Position numbers and translations under genes: made by a program
Assembly: GCF_016881005.1 (NCBI RefSeq)
Contig: NZ_JACOPV010000005.1
Span: 1-64,000, forward strand
Direction of reading: 5' to 3'
Length of the DNA: 64,000 nt
From: Pseudomonas arcuscaelestis
GTDB taxonomy: Bacteria > Pseudomonadota > Gammaproteobacteria > Pseudomonadales > Pseudomonadaceae
Part shown: piece by piece, positions 44,596-53,178 of the stretch
How positions within the stretch are numbered: the first letter of the stretch is position 1
Layout of the letters: every line of letters begins with the position of its first letter
The notes under the pieces: generated by a model
Database searches by the model: none
What the model was told of the DNA's origin: nothing
The model's input: only the letters and a program-made list of their open reading frames with translations

Positions 44596-45168
44596 ATGAA
44601 AACTGGTAAAGAGCTGAAACCCGGTACCGTGATCCGTATCGACAACGACCCTTGGCTGGTTCAGAAAGCTGAATTCACCAAATCGGGCCGTAACAGCGCG
44701 ATCATGAAAACCAAGCTGAAGAACCTGCTGACCGGCTACAAGACTGAAACTGTCTACAGCGCCGACGACAAGCTGGACGACGTGATCCTCGACCGTAAAG
44801 AAGCGACCCTGTCCTTCATCAACGGCGACACCTACACGTTCATGGACACCACCGACTACACCATGTACGAGCTGAACGCTGAAGACATCGAAGGTGTTCT
44901 GCCGTTCATCGAAGAAGGCATGACCGACGTCTGCGAAGCGGTGTTCTTCGAAGAGCGTCTGGTTTCGGTTGACCTGCCGACCACCATCGTCCGTCAGGTT
45001 GACTACACCGAAGGTTCCGCTCGCGGCGACACTTCGGGCAAGGTCATGAAGCCTGCCAAACTGAAGAACGGTACCGAACTGAGCGTTGCCGACTTCATCG
45101 AAATCGGCGACATGATCGAGATCGATACCCGCGAAGGTGGCTCCTACAAGGGCCGCGCCAAGGTTTAA
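44596..45168 (+). CDS. efp: elongation factor P
   Basis: A 190-residue translation factor that rescues ribosomes stalled at polyproline stretches. Arg32 in TKSGRNSA is the rhamnosylation site, in place of the lysine used in E. coli, matching the adjacent earP. The three beta-barrel domains and the C-terminal [19 protein letters not shown] are intact. A TATGAT -10-like sequence overlaps the end of earP, so efp probably has its own promoter as well. Confidence 0.97.
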   Translation: MKTGKELKPGTVIRIDNDPWLVQKAEFTKSGRNSAIMKTKLKNLLTGYKTETVYSADDKLDDVILDRKEATLSFINGDTYTFMDTTDYTMYELNAEDIEGVLPFIEEGMTDVCEAVFFEERLVSVDLPTTIVRQVDYTEGSARGDTSGKVMKPAKLKNGTELSVADFIEIGDMIEIDTREGGSYKGRAKV

Positions 45169-45190
45169 ACCTGGCGTCTGCGCGAATAAA

Positions 45191-45217
45191 GAACCCGGCC
45201 TCGGCCGGGTTTTTTTA
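45191..45217 (+). terminator. rho-independent terminator of efp
   Basis: GAACCCGGCC-TC-GGCCGGGTT stem followed by TTTTT, 22 bp after the efp stop. Confidence 0.92.
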
Positions 45218-45233
45218 CGTCTGGGTTTTATCT

Positions 45234-45662
45234 TCAGACCGTGACGTGCAGGCGTACATCAACGTTGCCGCGGGTGGCGTTAGAGTACGGGCACACCTGG
45301 TGGGCGGCATCTACCAGCGCTTGCGCATCTGCTTGTTGCAAGCCTGGCAGGGCGATATGCAGGTCGATGTCCAGGCCAAAACCACCTGGGATCTGGCCAA
45401 TGCCGACTTTGGCGGTAATCGAGCTATCGTTTGGCAGCGCCTTTTTTTGCTGGCTGGCGACGAACTTAAGGGCACCGATAAAGCAGGCCGAGTAGCCGGC
45501 AGCGAACAGTTGCTCTGGATTGGTGCCTTCACCACCCGCACCGCCCAACTCCTTGGGAGTGCTCAGCTTGACTTCGAGTTTGCCGTCGCTGGAGCGCGAG
45601 CTGCCGTCGCGACCGCCAGTGGACTTGGCTTGCGCAATGTACAGCGGAGTGACCTTTTGCAT
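45234..45662 (-). CDS. ohr: organic hydroperoxide resistance protein
   Basis: A 142-residue OsmC-fold peroxidase that reduces organic and lipid hydroperoxides with lipoyl-protein thiols. The catalytic set is present: Arg18, Glu50 and peroxidatic Cys60 in FAAGYSACF; the resolving Cys is in QVCPYSNATRGN. The start at 45662 gives MQKVTPLYIAQA; a longer frame begins at 45680. ohrR lies 128 bp upstream on the same strand, with a palindrome in between. Confidence 0.95.
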   Translation of the reverse strand: MQKVTPLYIAQAKSTGGRDGSSRSSDGKLEVKLSTPKELGGAGGEGTNPEQLFAAGYSACFIGALKFVASQQKKALPNDSSITAKVGIGQIPGGFGLDIDLHIALPGLQQADAQALVDAAHQVCPYSNATRGNVDVRLHVTV

Positions 45663-45718
45663 CTTGAGCCTCGTTTTCAAAGTTGCGCCGGAGCGCTGAG
45701 TGGGGACGAAAATTAAAT

Positions 45719-45743
45719 TAGCGCACAGTTATTTAGTGCGCAA
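45719..45743. promoter_or_regulatory. putative OhrR operator
   Basis: Imperfect palindrome TAGCGCACAGTTATTTAGTGCGCAA, with GCGCAC and GTGCGC arms and AT-rich flanks, about 60 bp upstream of ohr, between ohr and ohrR. Its place and form match OhrR sites in other proteobacteria. Confidence 0.65.
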
Positions 45744-45790
45744 GATAATTTTTTGACCGACTTACCAGCGGTCACTTCCCAGCTTAGCGC

Positions 45791-46252
45791 TTAGAGGCTC
45801 TTTTGCAGGTTTGCACGCAATTCCAGCAAGTCGGCCTGCAGTTGTTGCAAGCGCTCGATGCTTTCACCGCTGGCGGCCAGAATGCAGTGAGGAACCGCTT
45901 TGGCCTCGGTTTGCAGGGCGCGCCCCTGGTCAAGCAAGTGCACCAGCACCACGCGTTCATCTTCGCGGCTGCGGGTCCGCTTGAGCAGGCCTTCAGCTTC
46001 CAGGCGTTTGAGCAGCGGCGTTAGTGATCCAGGATCGGTAAGCAGACGCTGGCTGATTTCCCCGACGGTCAGACCCTCTTCTTCCCACAGCACCAGCATC
46101 ACCAAGTACTGTGGGTAAGTCAGCCCGAGCTTCTGCAGCAGTGGCTTGTAGACCTTGGTCATCAGTAGTGAAGTCGAATGCAGGGCAAAGCACACCTGGT
46201 TATCGAGCAGCAGTTCCTGGCAGGGTTCAGGTGCTTTCGGGTCGGTGTTCAT
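45791..46252 (-). CDS. ohrR: MarR-type organic hydroperoxide repressor OhrR
   Basis: A 153-residue MarR-family dimer. The redox-sensing Cys21 sits in NQVCFALHSTSLLMTKVYKPLL, with Tyr residues in GLTYPQYLVMLVLWE near it; Cys123 (KAVPHC) makes it the two-Cys type. The winged helix covers TVGEISQRLLTDPGSLTPLLKRLEAEGLL and a wing with RSREDERVV. Oxidation by organic peroxides should release the repressor and induce ohr. Confidence 0.94.
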   Translation of the reverse strand: MNTDPKAPEPCQELLLDNQVCFALHSTSLLMTKVYKPLLQKLGLTYPQYLVMLVLWEEEGLTVGEISQRLLTDPGSLTPLLKRLEAEGLLKRTRSREDERVVLVHLLDQGRALQTEAKAVPHCILAASGESIERLQQLQADLLELRANLQKSL

Positions 46253-46311
46253 GCGTATCCTTTAACTCATTAGATCCTTGGAATTTATCACGCGGGTAGT
46301 GAGTACGCTGA

Positions 46312-47265
46312 CTACCCGTGCAGCTCGCTTTGCAGCGCCAGGTCCCAAGGAGGGACGGGGCTGAAGCGGCTCTTGAGAAATTCGAGCAACAAACGGCTAC
46401 GAGAGTTCGTTTCGTGTTCCAGGCGCAGGGCATAAATGCCGCTGGACTCGGCGGCAGGCAGGCCGCTTTCGCAAAACAGCGGCAGCAATTCGCCACGCAG
46501 CAGGTATTCGCTGATCAGCCAGGTGGGTAAATGGGCAATGCCAAGGCCTGCCAATGCCCCGAATAGCAGCGTCTCAGCGTTATTGGCGCTCATGCGCATG
46601 CGCGTAGGTCGGGACAGGCGCAGTTGTCCATCGACGACAAAGCGCCAGGCGAAGGGTGGGGCCAGGCCGTCCCAGTCCAGGCCGTCGTGCCCGGGCAGTT
46701 CTGCGGGGCTGGCAGGAACCCCGCGGGCAGCCAGATAGGCCGGGCTCGCGCAGGCGATGCGCACCATGTACGCCAGCGGTGTCGCAACCAGGCGGGTATC
46801 TGCCAAGGGACCGGCACGCAACACCAAGTCGACCTCACCCAGATGCGAGCCATGCAGGTCGACAAAACTGTCGATCAGGCGCAGCTGAACATCGAGGCCT
46901 GGGTAGGCCACGAGAAAATCAGCGATAGCGGGCGCCAAATGGCGGCGCCCGAATGCCGCGGGGGCATCGACCCGAATCAAGCCTTCCGGGGCGTTGCTCA
47001 GCGACACCGCTTCGGCACGCGCCAGGCGCAGCTCTTCGACGATGCGTCGGGCTCGCTCGGCAAACGCATTACCTGCTGGAGTAGGGCGGACAGCGTGGGT
47101 GCTGCGTATGAACAGGCGGCTGCCCACTGCGCTTTCCAGATTGTCGATGCGTCGCGCCACGGCGGAGGGGGTCAGCGGATGGCGACGGGCAGTGGCCGAA
47201 AAACTTCCGCTTTCCAGTACATCGAGGAACAGGCCTAGTTGCTCGGTGAGTGCATCTGGATTCAT
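46312..47265 (-). CDS. LysR family transcriptional regulator
   Basis: A 317-residue LysR protein. HTH: LGLFLDVLESGSFSATARRHPLTPSAVARRIDNLESAVGSRLFIR; effector domain with GLIRVDAPAAFGRRHLAPAI, of the DsdC/CrgA-like branch. The start at 47265 gives MNPDALTEQLG; a long upstream frame to 47430 lacks homology. It is divergent from the TSUP transporter gene (125-bp gap) and probably regulates it. Confidence 0.9.
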   Translation of the reverse strand: MNPDALTEQLGLFLDVLESGSFSATARRHPLTPSAVARRIDNLESAVGSRLFIRSTHAVRPTPAGNAFAERARRIVEELRLARAEAVSLSNAPEGLIRVDAPAAFGRRHLAPAIADFLVAYPGLDVQLRLIDSFVDLHGSHLGEVDLVLRAGPLADTRLVATPLAYMVRIACASPAYLAARGVPASPAELPGHDGLDWDGLAPPFAWRFVVDGQLRLSRPTRMRMSANNAETLLFGALAGLGIAHLPTWLISEYLLRGELLPLFCESGLPAAESSGIYALRLEHETNSRSRLLLEFLKSRFSPVPPWDLALQSELHG

Positions 47266-47390
47266 ATCGTTGTGATCTGCTTTTGCGTAATGTGCACAGC
47301 CATTGTGCGTTGCTATGCGTTTCCCCGCTAGCATCAGGTCGGTAGCATGCGGCCACTGGGTTGGTGAAACTGTAATTGTGGTGAGGCGTA

Positions 47391-48140
47391 ATGATTGAGT
47401 GGGTGATGTACATAGCGCTGGGCGCTGCACTGGGCACGGTCGGAGGACTGTTTGGCATTGGTGGCGGGCTTATTGCGATTCCGGCGCTGGGTGTGTTGTT
47501 CGGGCTCGACCAGCAACTGGCGCAAGGTACGGCCTTGGTGATGGTGGTGCCCAACGTGCTGCTGGCGCTGTGGCGCTATCACCAGCGCAACCGGATCGAG
47601 ATGCGCCACGCGTTGCCGCTGGCAATTGCCAGCTTTGTGTTTGCCTGGCTCGGTTCGATTTGGGCCGTGGACGTTGACGCCCAGTCCATGCGATTTGCCT
47701 TTGTCATGTTCCTGGTGGCCTTGGCTGTCTGGAACCTTGCTCGCATGTTCATGCGCCAGACCCAGCCTTCCACTGAGCTGCGCTATCCATGGCCCTGGCT
47801 CGGTGTGCTGGGCGCAGGCGCTGGAGTGCTTGGCGGATTGTTTGGTGTCGGTGGGGCGGTAGTGGCCACCCCGGTGTTGACCAGTGTATTTGGTACCACA
47901 CAGGTGGTTGCCCAAGGGCTCTCACTGGCGCTGGCGGCGCCCAGTACTGCCGTAACCCTGCTGACCTACGGTATTCACCAGCATGTGCAGTGGAGCATGG
48001 GGATCCCGCTGGCAGTCGGTGGGCTGTTGAGCATCAGTTGGGGGGTCAAGCTGGCTCACGCGCTGCCCGAAAAAGTCCTGCGCTCACTGTTCTGTGGCTT
48101 TCTGGTGGTTTGCGCGGTGATGTTGGCGTTCAAGATCTGA
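47391..48140 (+). CDS. TSUP family transporter (TauE/SafE)
   Basis: A 249-residue inner-membrane protein with about eight helices in two homologous halves, each opening with GGLFGIGGGLIAIPAL and GGLFGVGGAVVATPVL, the TauE/SafE repeat. Members export sulfite, sulfoacetate or related organosulfur anions; substrate unknown here. GTGAGG precedes the ATG. Its stop overlaps the convergent LysR gene by 11 bp. Confidence 0.9.
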   Translation: MIEWVMYIALGAALGTVGGLFGIGGGLIAIPALGVLFGLDQQLAQGTALVMVVPNVLLALWRYHQRNRIEMRHALPLAIASFVFAWLGSIWAVDVDAQSMRFAFVMFLVALAVWNLARMFMRQTQPSTELRYPWPWLGVLGAGAGVLGGLFGVGGAVVATPVLTSVFGTTQVVAQGLSLALAAPSTAVTLLTYGIHQHVQWSMGIPLAVGGLLSISWGVKLAHALPEKVLRSLFCGFLVVCAVMLAFKI

Positions 48141-48984
48141 AGCCTTCAACGATGTAGTCGGCCATGCAGTCGGTCATCTGTGACTGGCTGCTGTTGTTGC
48201 GCAGCAGCATGATGCTGGCAGTCGGCAATACTGGCAGGCCTTCTGCCTCGCCTATCACGCGCAGATCGCTGGTAATCAGGCTCTGCAATTGTGCCGTGAC
48301 CGCAAGGCCGGCGCTGACCACCGCCATGATTGCCGGGGTGCTGGCGCTGGTATAGGCGATCCGGTATTCCTTCTCGATCGTATCCAGCGCGTTGCAGGCC
48401 CAGGTTCGGCAGCAGCAGTCGGTATTGAAAACCGCCAGCGGCAGCGGATTGTGCTCATGCGGGCAGAAACCCTGGGCCTGAACCCACACGGCAGGCTCGC
48501 GACGCAGTAACTGACCCACTTCATGGCCGGGCTCGCAAGTGATGATGGTCATGTCCAGGTCTTGGCGTTGCATCAGTTGGCGCGAGCTTTCGCAATGAAC
48601 CTCGACCTGGATCAGCGGATAGGCCTGGGCAAAACTGGAAAGAATGCCGGGCAAAAAACGCATGGCGTAGTCATCCGGTGTGCCAATGCGCACCATGCCG
48701 ACCATGTGCGGCATGCGCAGGGTATTGAACACTTCACCGTGGAGTTTGAGAATGCGCCGGGCGTAGCCAAGCAGTACCTGGCCCTCGGCGGTCAGGCGCA
48801 CCTGACGGCCGTCACGTTCGAACAGCTGGCGCTGAATGATGTCTTCTTCCAGCCGTTTCATTTGCATGCTGACGGCCGACTGGGTGCGGTTCACCACTTC
48901 GCCAGCGCGGGTGAAACCACCGTGTTCGGCGATGGCAACGAAGGTGCGCAGCACGTCGGAGTCGATACTCTGATACTGGGACAA
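48130..48984 (-). CDS. LysR family transcriptional regulator
   Basis: A 284-residue LysR protein with HTH LRTFVAIAEHGGFTRAGEVVNRTQSAVSMQMKRLEEDI and a shorter-than-usual effector domain; CCCRTWACNAL is a cysteine cluster in it. It begins with TTG at 48984, decided by AGGAG 9 bp upstream and by the family start; a nearby ATG is out of frame. It is divergent from the DUF1127 gene (97-bp gap). Confidence 0.87.
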   Translation of the reverse strand: MSQYQSIDSDVLRTFVAIAEHGGFTRAGEVVNRTQSAVSMQMKRLEEDIIQRQLFERDGRQVRLTAEGQVLLGYARRILKLHGEVFNTLRMPHMVGMVRIGTPDDYAMRFLPGILSSFAQAYPLIQVEVHCESSRQLMQRQDLDMTIITCEPGHEVGQLLRREPAVWVQAQGFCPHEHNPLPLAVFNTDCCCRTWACNALDTIEKEYRIAYTSASTPAIMAVVSAGLAVTAQLQSLITSDLRVIGEAEGLPVLPTASIMLLRNNSSQSQMTDCMADYIVEGFRS

Positions 48985-49081
48985 GGCATCAATCTCCTAG
49001 ATGTATTGCATAAGAAACATTCGTTGGATTGATCTTAGGCCTGCGCTGACACTGACGTCATCCCACACGGAGGGTAAGACG

Positions 49082-49312
49082 ATGAAAGGTCAGAAAGCAC
49101 TTGTCCTGATGCATCCGCGCTTTGCTCTTGGCGGCTTCAGCCATGCCCTTGAGGCAGTCGTTCAACAGTTGGCCCGCTGGCGCCAGTTGCACCGGCAACG
49201 GATGGAACTGGCGCGCCTGAGTGATGCCGCACTGCACGATATCGGCATGAGCCGGGTTGACGTGCTGCAAGAGGTGGAGCGGCCATTCTGGGATGACCCG
49301 TTAAAAAAATGA
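49082..49312 (+). CDS. DUF1127 domain protein
   Basis: A 76-residue basic protein with the DUF1127 motif near its C-terminus: RQRMELARLSDAALHDIGMSRVDVLQEV. Such small proteins are RNA- or DNA-binding in some bacteria and often stress-regulated; function here is unknown. The ATG at 49082 follows GGAGGG. A divergent LysR gene lies upstream. Confidence 0.85.
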   Translation: MKGQKALVLMHPRFALGGFSHALEAVVQQLARWRQLHRQRMELARLSDAALHDIGMSRVDVLQEVERPFWDDPLKK

Positions 49313-49370
49313 GTCGCGCCCGGCAGGCGTCACTACTACCTTAAGTGGGCTTGTTCTGAAGGAGTCGGGC

Positions 49371-50612
49371 ATGCCCACCACACAATCCTTTTCGCTGGCG
49401 CAGGCGCGTCGCCTGGCGTTGTCGGCCCAGGGCTTTGCCGGGCCCACCCCGCGCTCACAAGTGAGTGCCGCGCATCTGCAACGGGTGTTGGAGCGCCTGG
49501 GTGTGGTGCAGATCGACTCGGTGAACGCCTTGGTGCGTTCGCATTACCTACCGATATTTTCGCGGCTGGGCAGTTATCCACAGGCGCTGCTTGACCAGAT
49601 TGCCTGGGGTCAGCGGCGCCAGCGCAAACTGTTTGAATACTGGGGCCATGAAGCTTCGTTGCTGCCGCTGGCGTTGTATCCCATGCTCCGTTGGCGCATG
49701 GACCGTGCTCGCCAAGGACAGGGTATCTACCCGCAACTGGCACGGTTCGGGCGTGAGCAGCAGCCAACCATTGCCCGTGTTCTGGCTGCCGTTACCGCTC
49801 GGGGCGCTTTAGCTGCCGGTAGCCTGTCCACCCGCGAAGTGCGTGCCGGACCCTGGTGGGACTGGAGCGCGGAAAAGCATGCGCTGGAATGGTTGTTTGC
49901 CGCGGGCCTGGTCACCGTTGCCGGGCGACGTGGTTTTGAGCGTTTGTATGATCTGCCTGAGCGGGTGTTGCCAGCGGCGCTGCTGCAGCAACCGTTACTC
50001 GACGAAGCGCAGGCACAGCGTGGGTTGCTCCTGCAAGCGGCCACTGCTTTGGGCGTGGCGACCGAAAAAGACCTGCGCGACTACTATCGACTCAGCCCGG
50101 CAGATAGCCGTGTTCGCGTGGCCGAATTGGTGGAGGAGGGGCAACTGCAAGTCTGTTCCGTGCAAGGTTGGCCCCAGGCAGCCTATTGCCTGGGCGCTGT
50201 GCGGCTGCCGCGTAAAGTCGCCTGCAGCGCATTGCTGTCACCCTTCGATTCGTTGGTCTGGGAGCGAGGACGTACCGAGCGCCTGTTCGATTTCCGTTAT
50301 CGCTTGGAGATTTATACGCCGGCGCACAAACGGGTCTATGGCTATTACGTTCTGCCGTTTCTACATCATGAACGGATCACCGCGCGTGTGGATTTGCGCG
50401 CAGATAGGGCCGGCGACTGCCTGGCGATCCATGCGGTGCACGAGGAAGTCCAGGGCCTGGATGACGCTGGGGTGCAAGCGCTGGCTGACAGCCTGTGGAA
50501 CATGGCGAGGTGGCTGGGCTTGAGCCGCTTGCAGCTTGGTTGCCCTCGGGCCAGCGCCGCGCGGTTGCGCCCGGCACTGGCCCACAGCACCTTCAGCGTC
50601 GGACTTGCTTGA
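49371..50612 (+). CDS. YcaQ-type DNA glycosylase (DUF1006/winged-helix)
   Basis: A 413-residue protein of the HTH_42 family, which includes E. coli YcaQ and Streptomyces AlkZ, glycosylases that unhook DNA interstrand crosslinks. The catalytic QxD motif is Gln47-Ile-Asp49 in [29 protein letters not shown] and [21 protein letters not shown] are further family marks. The start at 49371 has GGAG 10 bp upstream. Its end overlaps the convergent DAHP synthase gene by 20 bp. Confidence 0.88.
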   Translation: MPTTQSFSLAQARRLALSAQGFAGPTPRSQVSAAHLQRVLERLGVVQIDSVNALVRSHYLPIFSRLGSYPQALLDQIAWGQRRQRKLFEYWGHEASLLPLALYPMLRWRMDRARQGQGIYPQLARFGREQQPTIARVLAAVTARGALAAGSLSTREVRAGPWWDWSAEKHALEWLFAAGLVTVAGRRGFERLYDLPERVLPAALLQQPLLDEAQAQRGLLLQAATALGVATEKDLRDYYRLSPADSRVRVAELVEEGQLQVCSVQGWPQAAYCLGAVRLPRKVACSALLSPFDSLVWERGRTERLFDFRYRLEIYTPAHKRVYGYYVLPFLHHERITARVDLRADRAGDCLAIHAVHEEVQGLDDAGVQALADSLWNMARWLGLSRLQLGCPRASAARLRPALAHSTFSVGLA

Positions 50613-51939
50613 GGGTCTCGGCGATCAGGAAGGCCAGCTCCAGGGACTGGTCGGCGTTCATGCGCGGATCGCAATGGGTATGGTAGCGATCTGACAGGGC
50701 GTCTTCGGTAATGGGGCGGGCGCCACCGATGCACTCGGTGACATTCTGCCCGGTCATTTCGATGTGGATGCCACCGGCATGGCTACCCTCGGCCTGGTGC
50801 ACCTGGAAGAACTGCTTGACCTCGCTGAGGATCTGCGCGAAATCGCGGGTTTTATAGCCGCTGCTGGCCTTGATGGTATTGCCGTGCATCGGGTCGGAGC
50901 TCCACAGCACCTTGCGTCCTTCGCGCTCGACGCTGCGAATCAGTGCTGGCAAGTGCTCGCCGACCTTGCTGGCACCCATGCGCACGATCAGGTTGAGGCG
51001 GCCGGGGTCATTGTCCGGGTTGAGCACATCGATCAGGCGAATCAATTCCTCGGTGTTCATGCTCGGGCCGACCTTGACCCCGATAGGATTATTCACCCCG
51101 CGCAGAAACTCCACATGCGCACCGTCGAGTTGGCGCGTGCGGTCGCCGATCCAAAGCATATGCGCCGAGCAGTCATAGTAGTCGTTGGTCAGGCTGTCAC
51201 GGCGTACGAAGGCTTCTTCGTAATTCAACAGCAGCGCTTCATGGGCGGTGAAAAAGCTGGTTTCACGCAACTGCGGCGAACTGTCCATGCCACAGGCACG
51301 CATGAACGCCAGGGTTTCGTCGATACGGTCAGCCAATTGGCTGTACTTTTCTGCCAGTGCCGAGTTGGCAATGAAGTCCAGGTTCCACTTGTGCACCTGG
51401 TGCAGATCGGCAAAGCCACCTTGGGCAAAGGCGCGCAGCAGGTTCAAGCTGGCGGTGGACTGGTGATAGGCCTGGAGCAGGCGTTCCGGATCGGGTACCC
51501 GGCTTTTTTCGTCGAAGCCGATGCCATTGACGATATCGCCCCGGTAGGCCGGCAGGGTTACCCCGGCGATGGTTTCATCATTTGCCGAGCGCGGTTTGGC
51601 AAACTGCCCAGCCATGCGACCGACCTTGACCACCGGGCAGCCGGCGGCAAACGTCATGACAATCGCCATTTGCAACAGCACCTTGAAGGTGTCGCGGATT
51701 TTTGCCGCCGAGAACTCGGCGAAGCTTTCTGCGCAATCGCCGCCCTGCAGAAGAAATGCGCGGCCCTGGGTGACTTCGGCAAACTGTCGGCGTAGCTCCC
51801 TGGCTTCACCGGCGAATACCAGCGGCGGGTAACTGGCCAAGGTCTGTTCGACCTTGAGCAGGTGCTCGGCGTCGGGGTAGGAAGGTTGCTGCTGGATCGG
51901 CAGGGCGCGCCAGCTGTCAGGGCTCCAGGGTTGGTTCAT
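50593..51939 (-). CDS. class II 3-deoxy-7-phosphoheptulonate synthase
   Basis: A 448-residue DAHP synthase of the plant/class II type, catalysing the first step of the shikimate pathway (PEP plus erythrose 4-phosphate). Landmark stretches are [43 protein letters not shown] and [15 protein letters not shown]. Pseudomonas often has this enzyme as well as class I AroF/G/H types, often linked to secondary metabolism. The ATG at 51939 is used; a GTG directly before it is in frame. Monocistronic. Confidence 0.92.
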   Translation of the reverse strand: MNQPWSPDSWRALPIQQQPSYPDAEHLLKVEQTLASYPPLVFAGEARELRRQFAEVTQGRAFLLQGGDCAESFAEFSAAKIRDTFKVLLQMAIVMTFAAGCPVVKVGRMAGQFAKPRSANDETIAGVTLPAYRGDIVNGIGFDEKSRVPDPERLLQAYHQSTASLNLLRAFAQGGFADLHQVHKWNLDFIANSALAEKYSQLADRIDETLAFMRACGMDSSPQLRETSFFTAHEALLLNYEEAFVRRDSLTNDYYDCSAHMLWIGDRTRQLDGAHVEFLRGVNNPIGVKVGPSMNTEELIRLIDVLNPDNDPGRLNLIVRMGASKVGEHLPALIRSVEREGRKVLWSSDPMHGNTIKASSGYKTRDFAQILSEVKQFFQVHQAEGSHAGGIHIEMTGQNVTECIGGARPITEDALSDRYHTHCDPRMNADQSLELAFLIAETLKQVRR

Positions 51940-52067
51940 CACGGGCTCGGTCAGGTCGGAAAGGGGCTGCCTGCCATGTTAACAGTTGCGGCACGCCTTG
52001 TTGCACTGGCGCCATTGACGGACAATGGCTGTTTTGCTCGAAGCAGCGGCGCAAGCCGGGAGACAGC

Positions 52068-52823
52068 ATGACAGTGGAACGGGTGGAGCGGGTGCTGGCC
52101 CAGGTGCAGGACCAATACGGCACCATCAGCGTCCTGGAGGTCGAGGACTATCGGTTTCTCGAATTCGGTGAAGCCATCGAGCAGAGCTGTGTGTTTACCG
52201 CCGATCCGAGCTGGCTGGAATATGACTATACCCGCGCCATGTTCATCGCCGCGCTGTGCCACGCCGCGCCCGAGAGCGCGCTGTTTCTTGGTCTGGGCGC
52301 CGGAACCTTGACCCAGGCCTGCCTCAAGTTCCTGCCGCTGGAAGATGTCGAGGCAATTGAACTGCGTCCCGATGTACCGCGCCTGGCCATCGAGTATCTG
52401 GGCCTGGATGATGATCCGCGCCTGTATATCCGTATTGGCGATGCCATGGAGTTGCTGCGTTCAGCCGAGCCTGCCGACCTGATCTTTGTCGACTTGTATA
52501 CCGATCATGGGCCGGGTGTGGCCCATCTGGCGTGGCGGTTCCTCGAAGACTGCCAGAAGCGGTTGCATCCCGATGGCTGGCTGGTGATCAATCAGTGGGC
52601 CGGCGATGATGGCAAGCCGTTGGGCGCCGCCTTGCTGCGTGGGCTGTATCACCGTCACTACTGGGAGCTGCCGGTCAAGGAGGGCAATGTGATTATTATC
52701 GTTCCGGCCGACCTCGATCAGGAACTGGACATGGCCGGGCTCCAGGCCCGTGCCGCGGCGCTAGCACCGCGTCTTGGCTACTCGCTGGACGCCTTGATCG
52801 CAGCGATCCGCCCGGCTACTTGA
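52068..52823 (+). CDS. spermidine synthase-like methyltransferase-fold protein
   Basis: A 251-residue protein with the Rossmann core of the polyamine synthase family: ALFLGLGAGTLTQACLKFLP (cofactor loop), VEAIELRPDVPRLAIEYLGL and LIFVDLYTDHGPG. It differs from real SpeE at the GGGDGG loop and the catalytic SxDP motif, so aminopropyl transfer is doubtful; a SAM-binding or other transferase is as likely. It starts ATG 52068, adjacent to and divergent from the DAHP synthase gene. Confidence 0.78.
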   Translation: MTVERVERVLAQVQDQYGTISVLEVEDYRFLEFGEAIEQSCVFTADPSWLEYDYTRAMFIAALCHAAPESALFLGLGAGTLTQACLKFLPLEDVEAIELRPDVPRLAIEYLGLDDDPRLYIRIGDAMELLRSAEPADLIFVDLYTDHGPGVAHLAWRFLEDCQKRLHPDGWLVINQWAGDDGKPLGAALLRGLYHRHYWELPVKEGNVIIIVPADLDQELDMAGLQARAAALAPRLGYSLDALIAAIRPAT

Positions 52824-53175
52824 GACGTGTTTGCAGCAGGCGCTAGAAAAACGTTTCAGCTGTCTTCAAACCCATCGCCCCAGGCCCGTCGTACCGTGGC
52901 TTGGGGTAGGCGTGTTGGAATAAAAAAATCTCCCGCGATTTTGGAATTCAGGTATAGTACGCGCCGGTCTTTTACCAGACCTCGTTTAGGTAGTGCATTT
53001 CCGAAGCCAGCTTCGGCTGCGCGTCCGCCCTGCGGACTCTCCCTGACGTTCCTTTTTTTCTTCAATCGTTTTCGCAAATCCCCGCCGACAAAGCTGCCAG
53101 GGTGACTTTCGAGTCTTACAAGGCATGCGCAGCTTTGGAGCATGGGTCTTTGCGGATGCACTTAGAGGCAGACCC
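52824..53175 (+). promoter_or_regulatory. long structured leader of DEAD-box helicase
   Basis: 352 bp without a gene before the helicase. A TATAGT -10-like hexamer lies near 52955, followed by a GC-rich discriminator. Downstream come hairpins CCGAAG-CCAG-CTTCGG (53001-53016) and GTCCGC-CCT-GCGGAC (53023-53037) and a T7 run at 53053. A perfect hairpin over the start codon is annotated separately. Such leaders are typical for cold-inducible helicase mRNAs. Confidence 0.6.
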
Positions 53176-53178
53176 ATG
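53141..53178 (+). promoter_or_regulatory. start-codon-sequestering hairpin of deaD-like mRNA
   Basis: CATGGGTCT (53141-53149) is perfectly complementary to AGACCCATG (53170-53178), whose last three bases are the start codon. The Shine-Dalgarno AGAGG (53164-53168) lies in the 20-nt loop, 7 bp before the ATG. Folding would hide the start codon; a 7-codon upstream frame from 53142 ends in the ribosome site. Confidence 0.65.

Noticed and set aside
53023..53059. Classical attenuator terminator in the deaD leader
   Set aside because: The hairpin GTCCGC-CCT-GCGGAC is separated from the T7 run by 15 bp, so it does not have the adjacent U tract of an intrinsic terminator.
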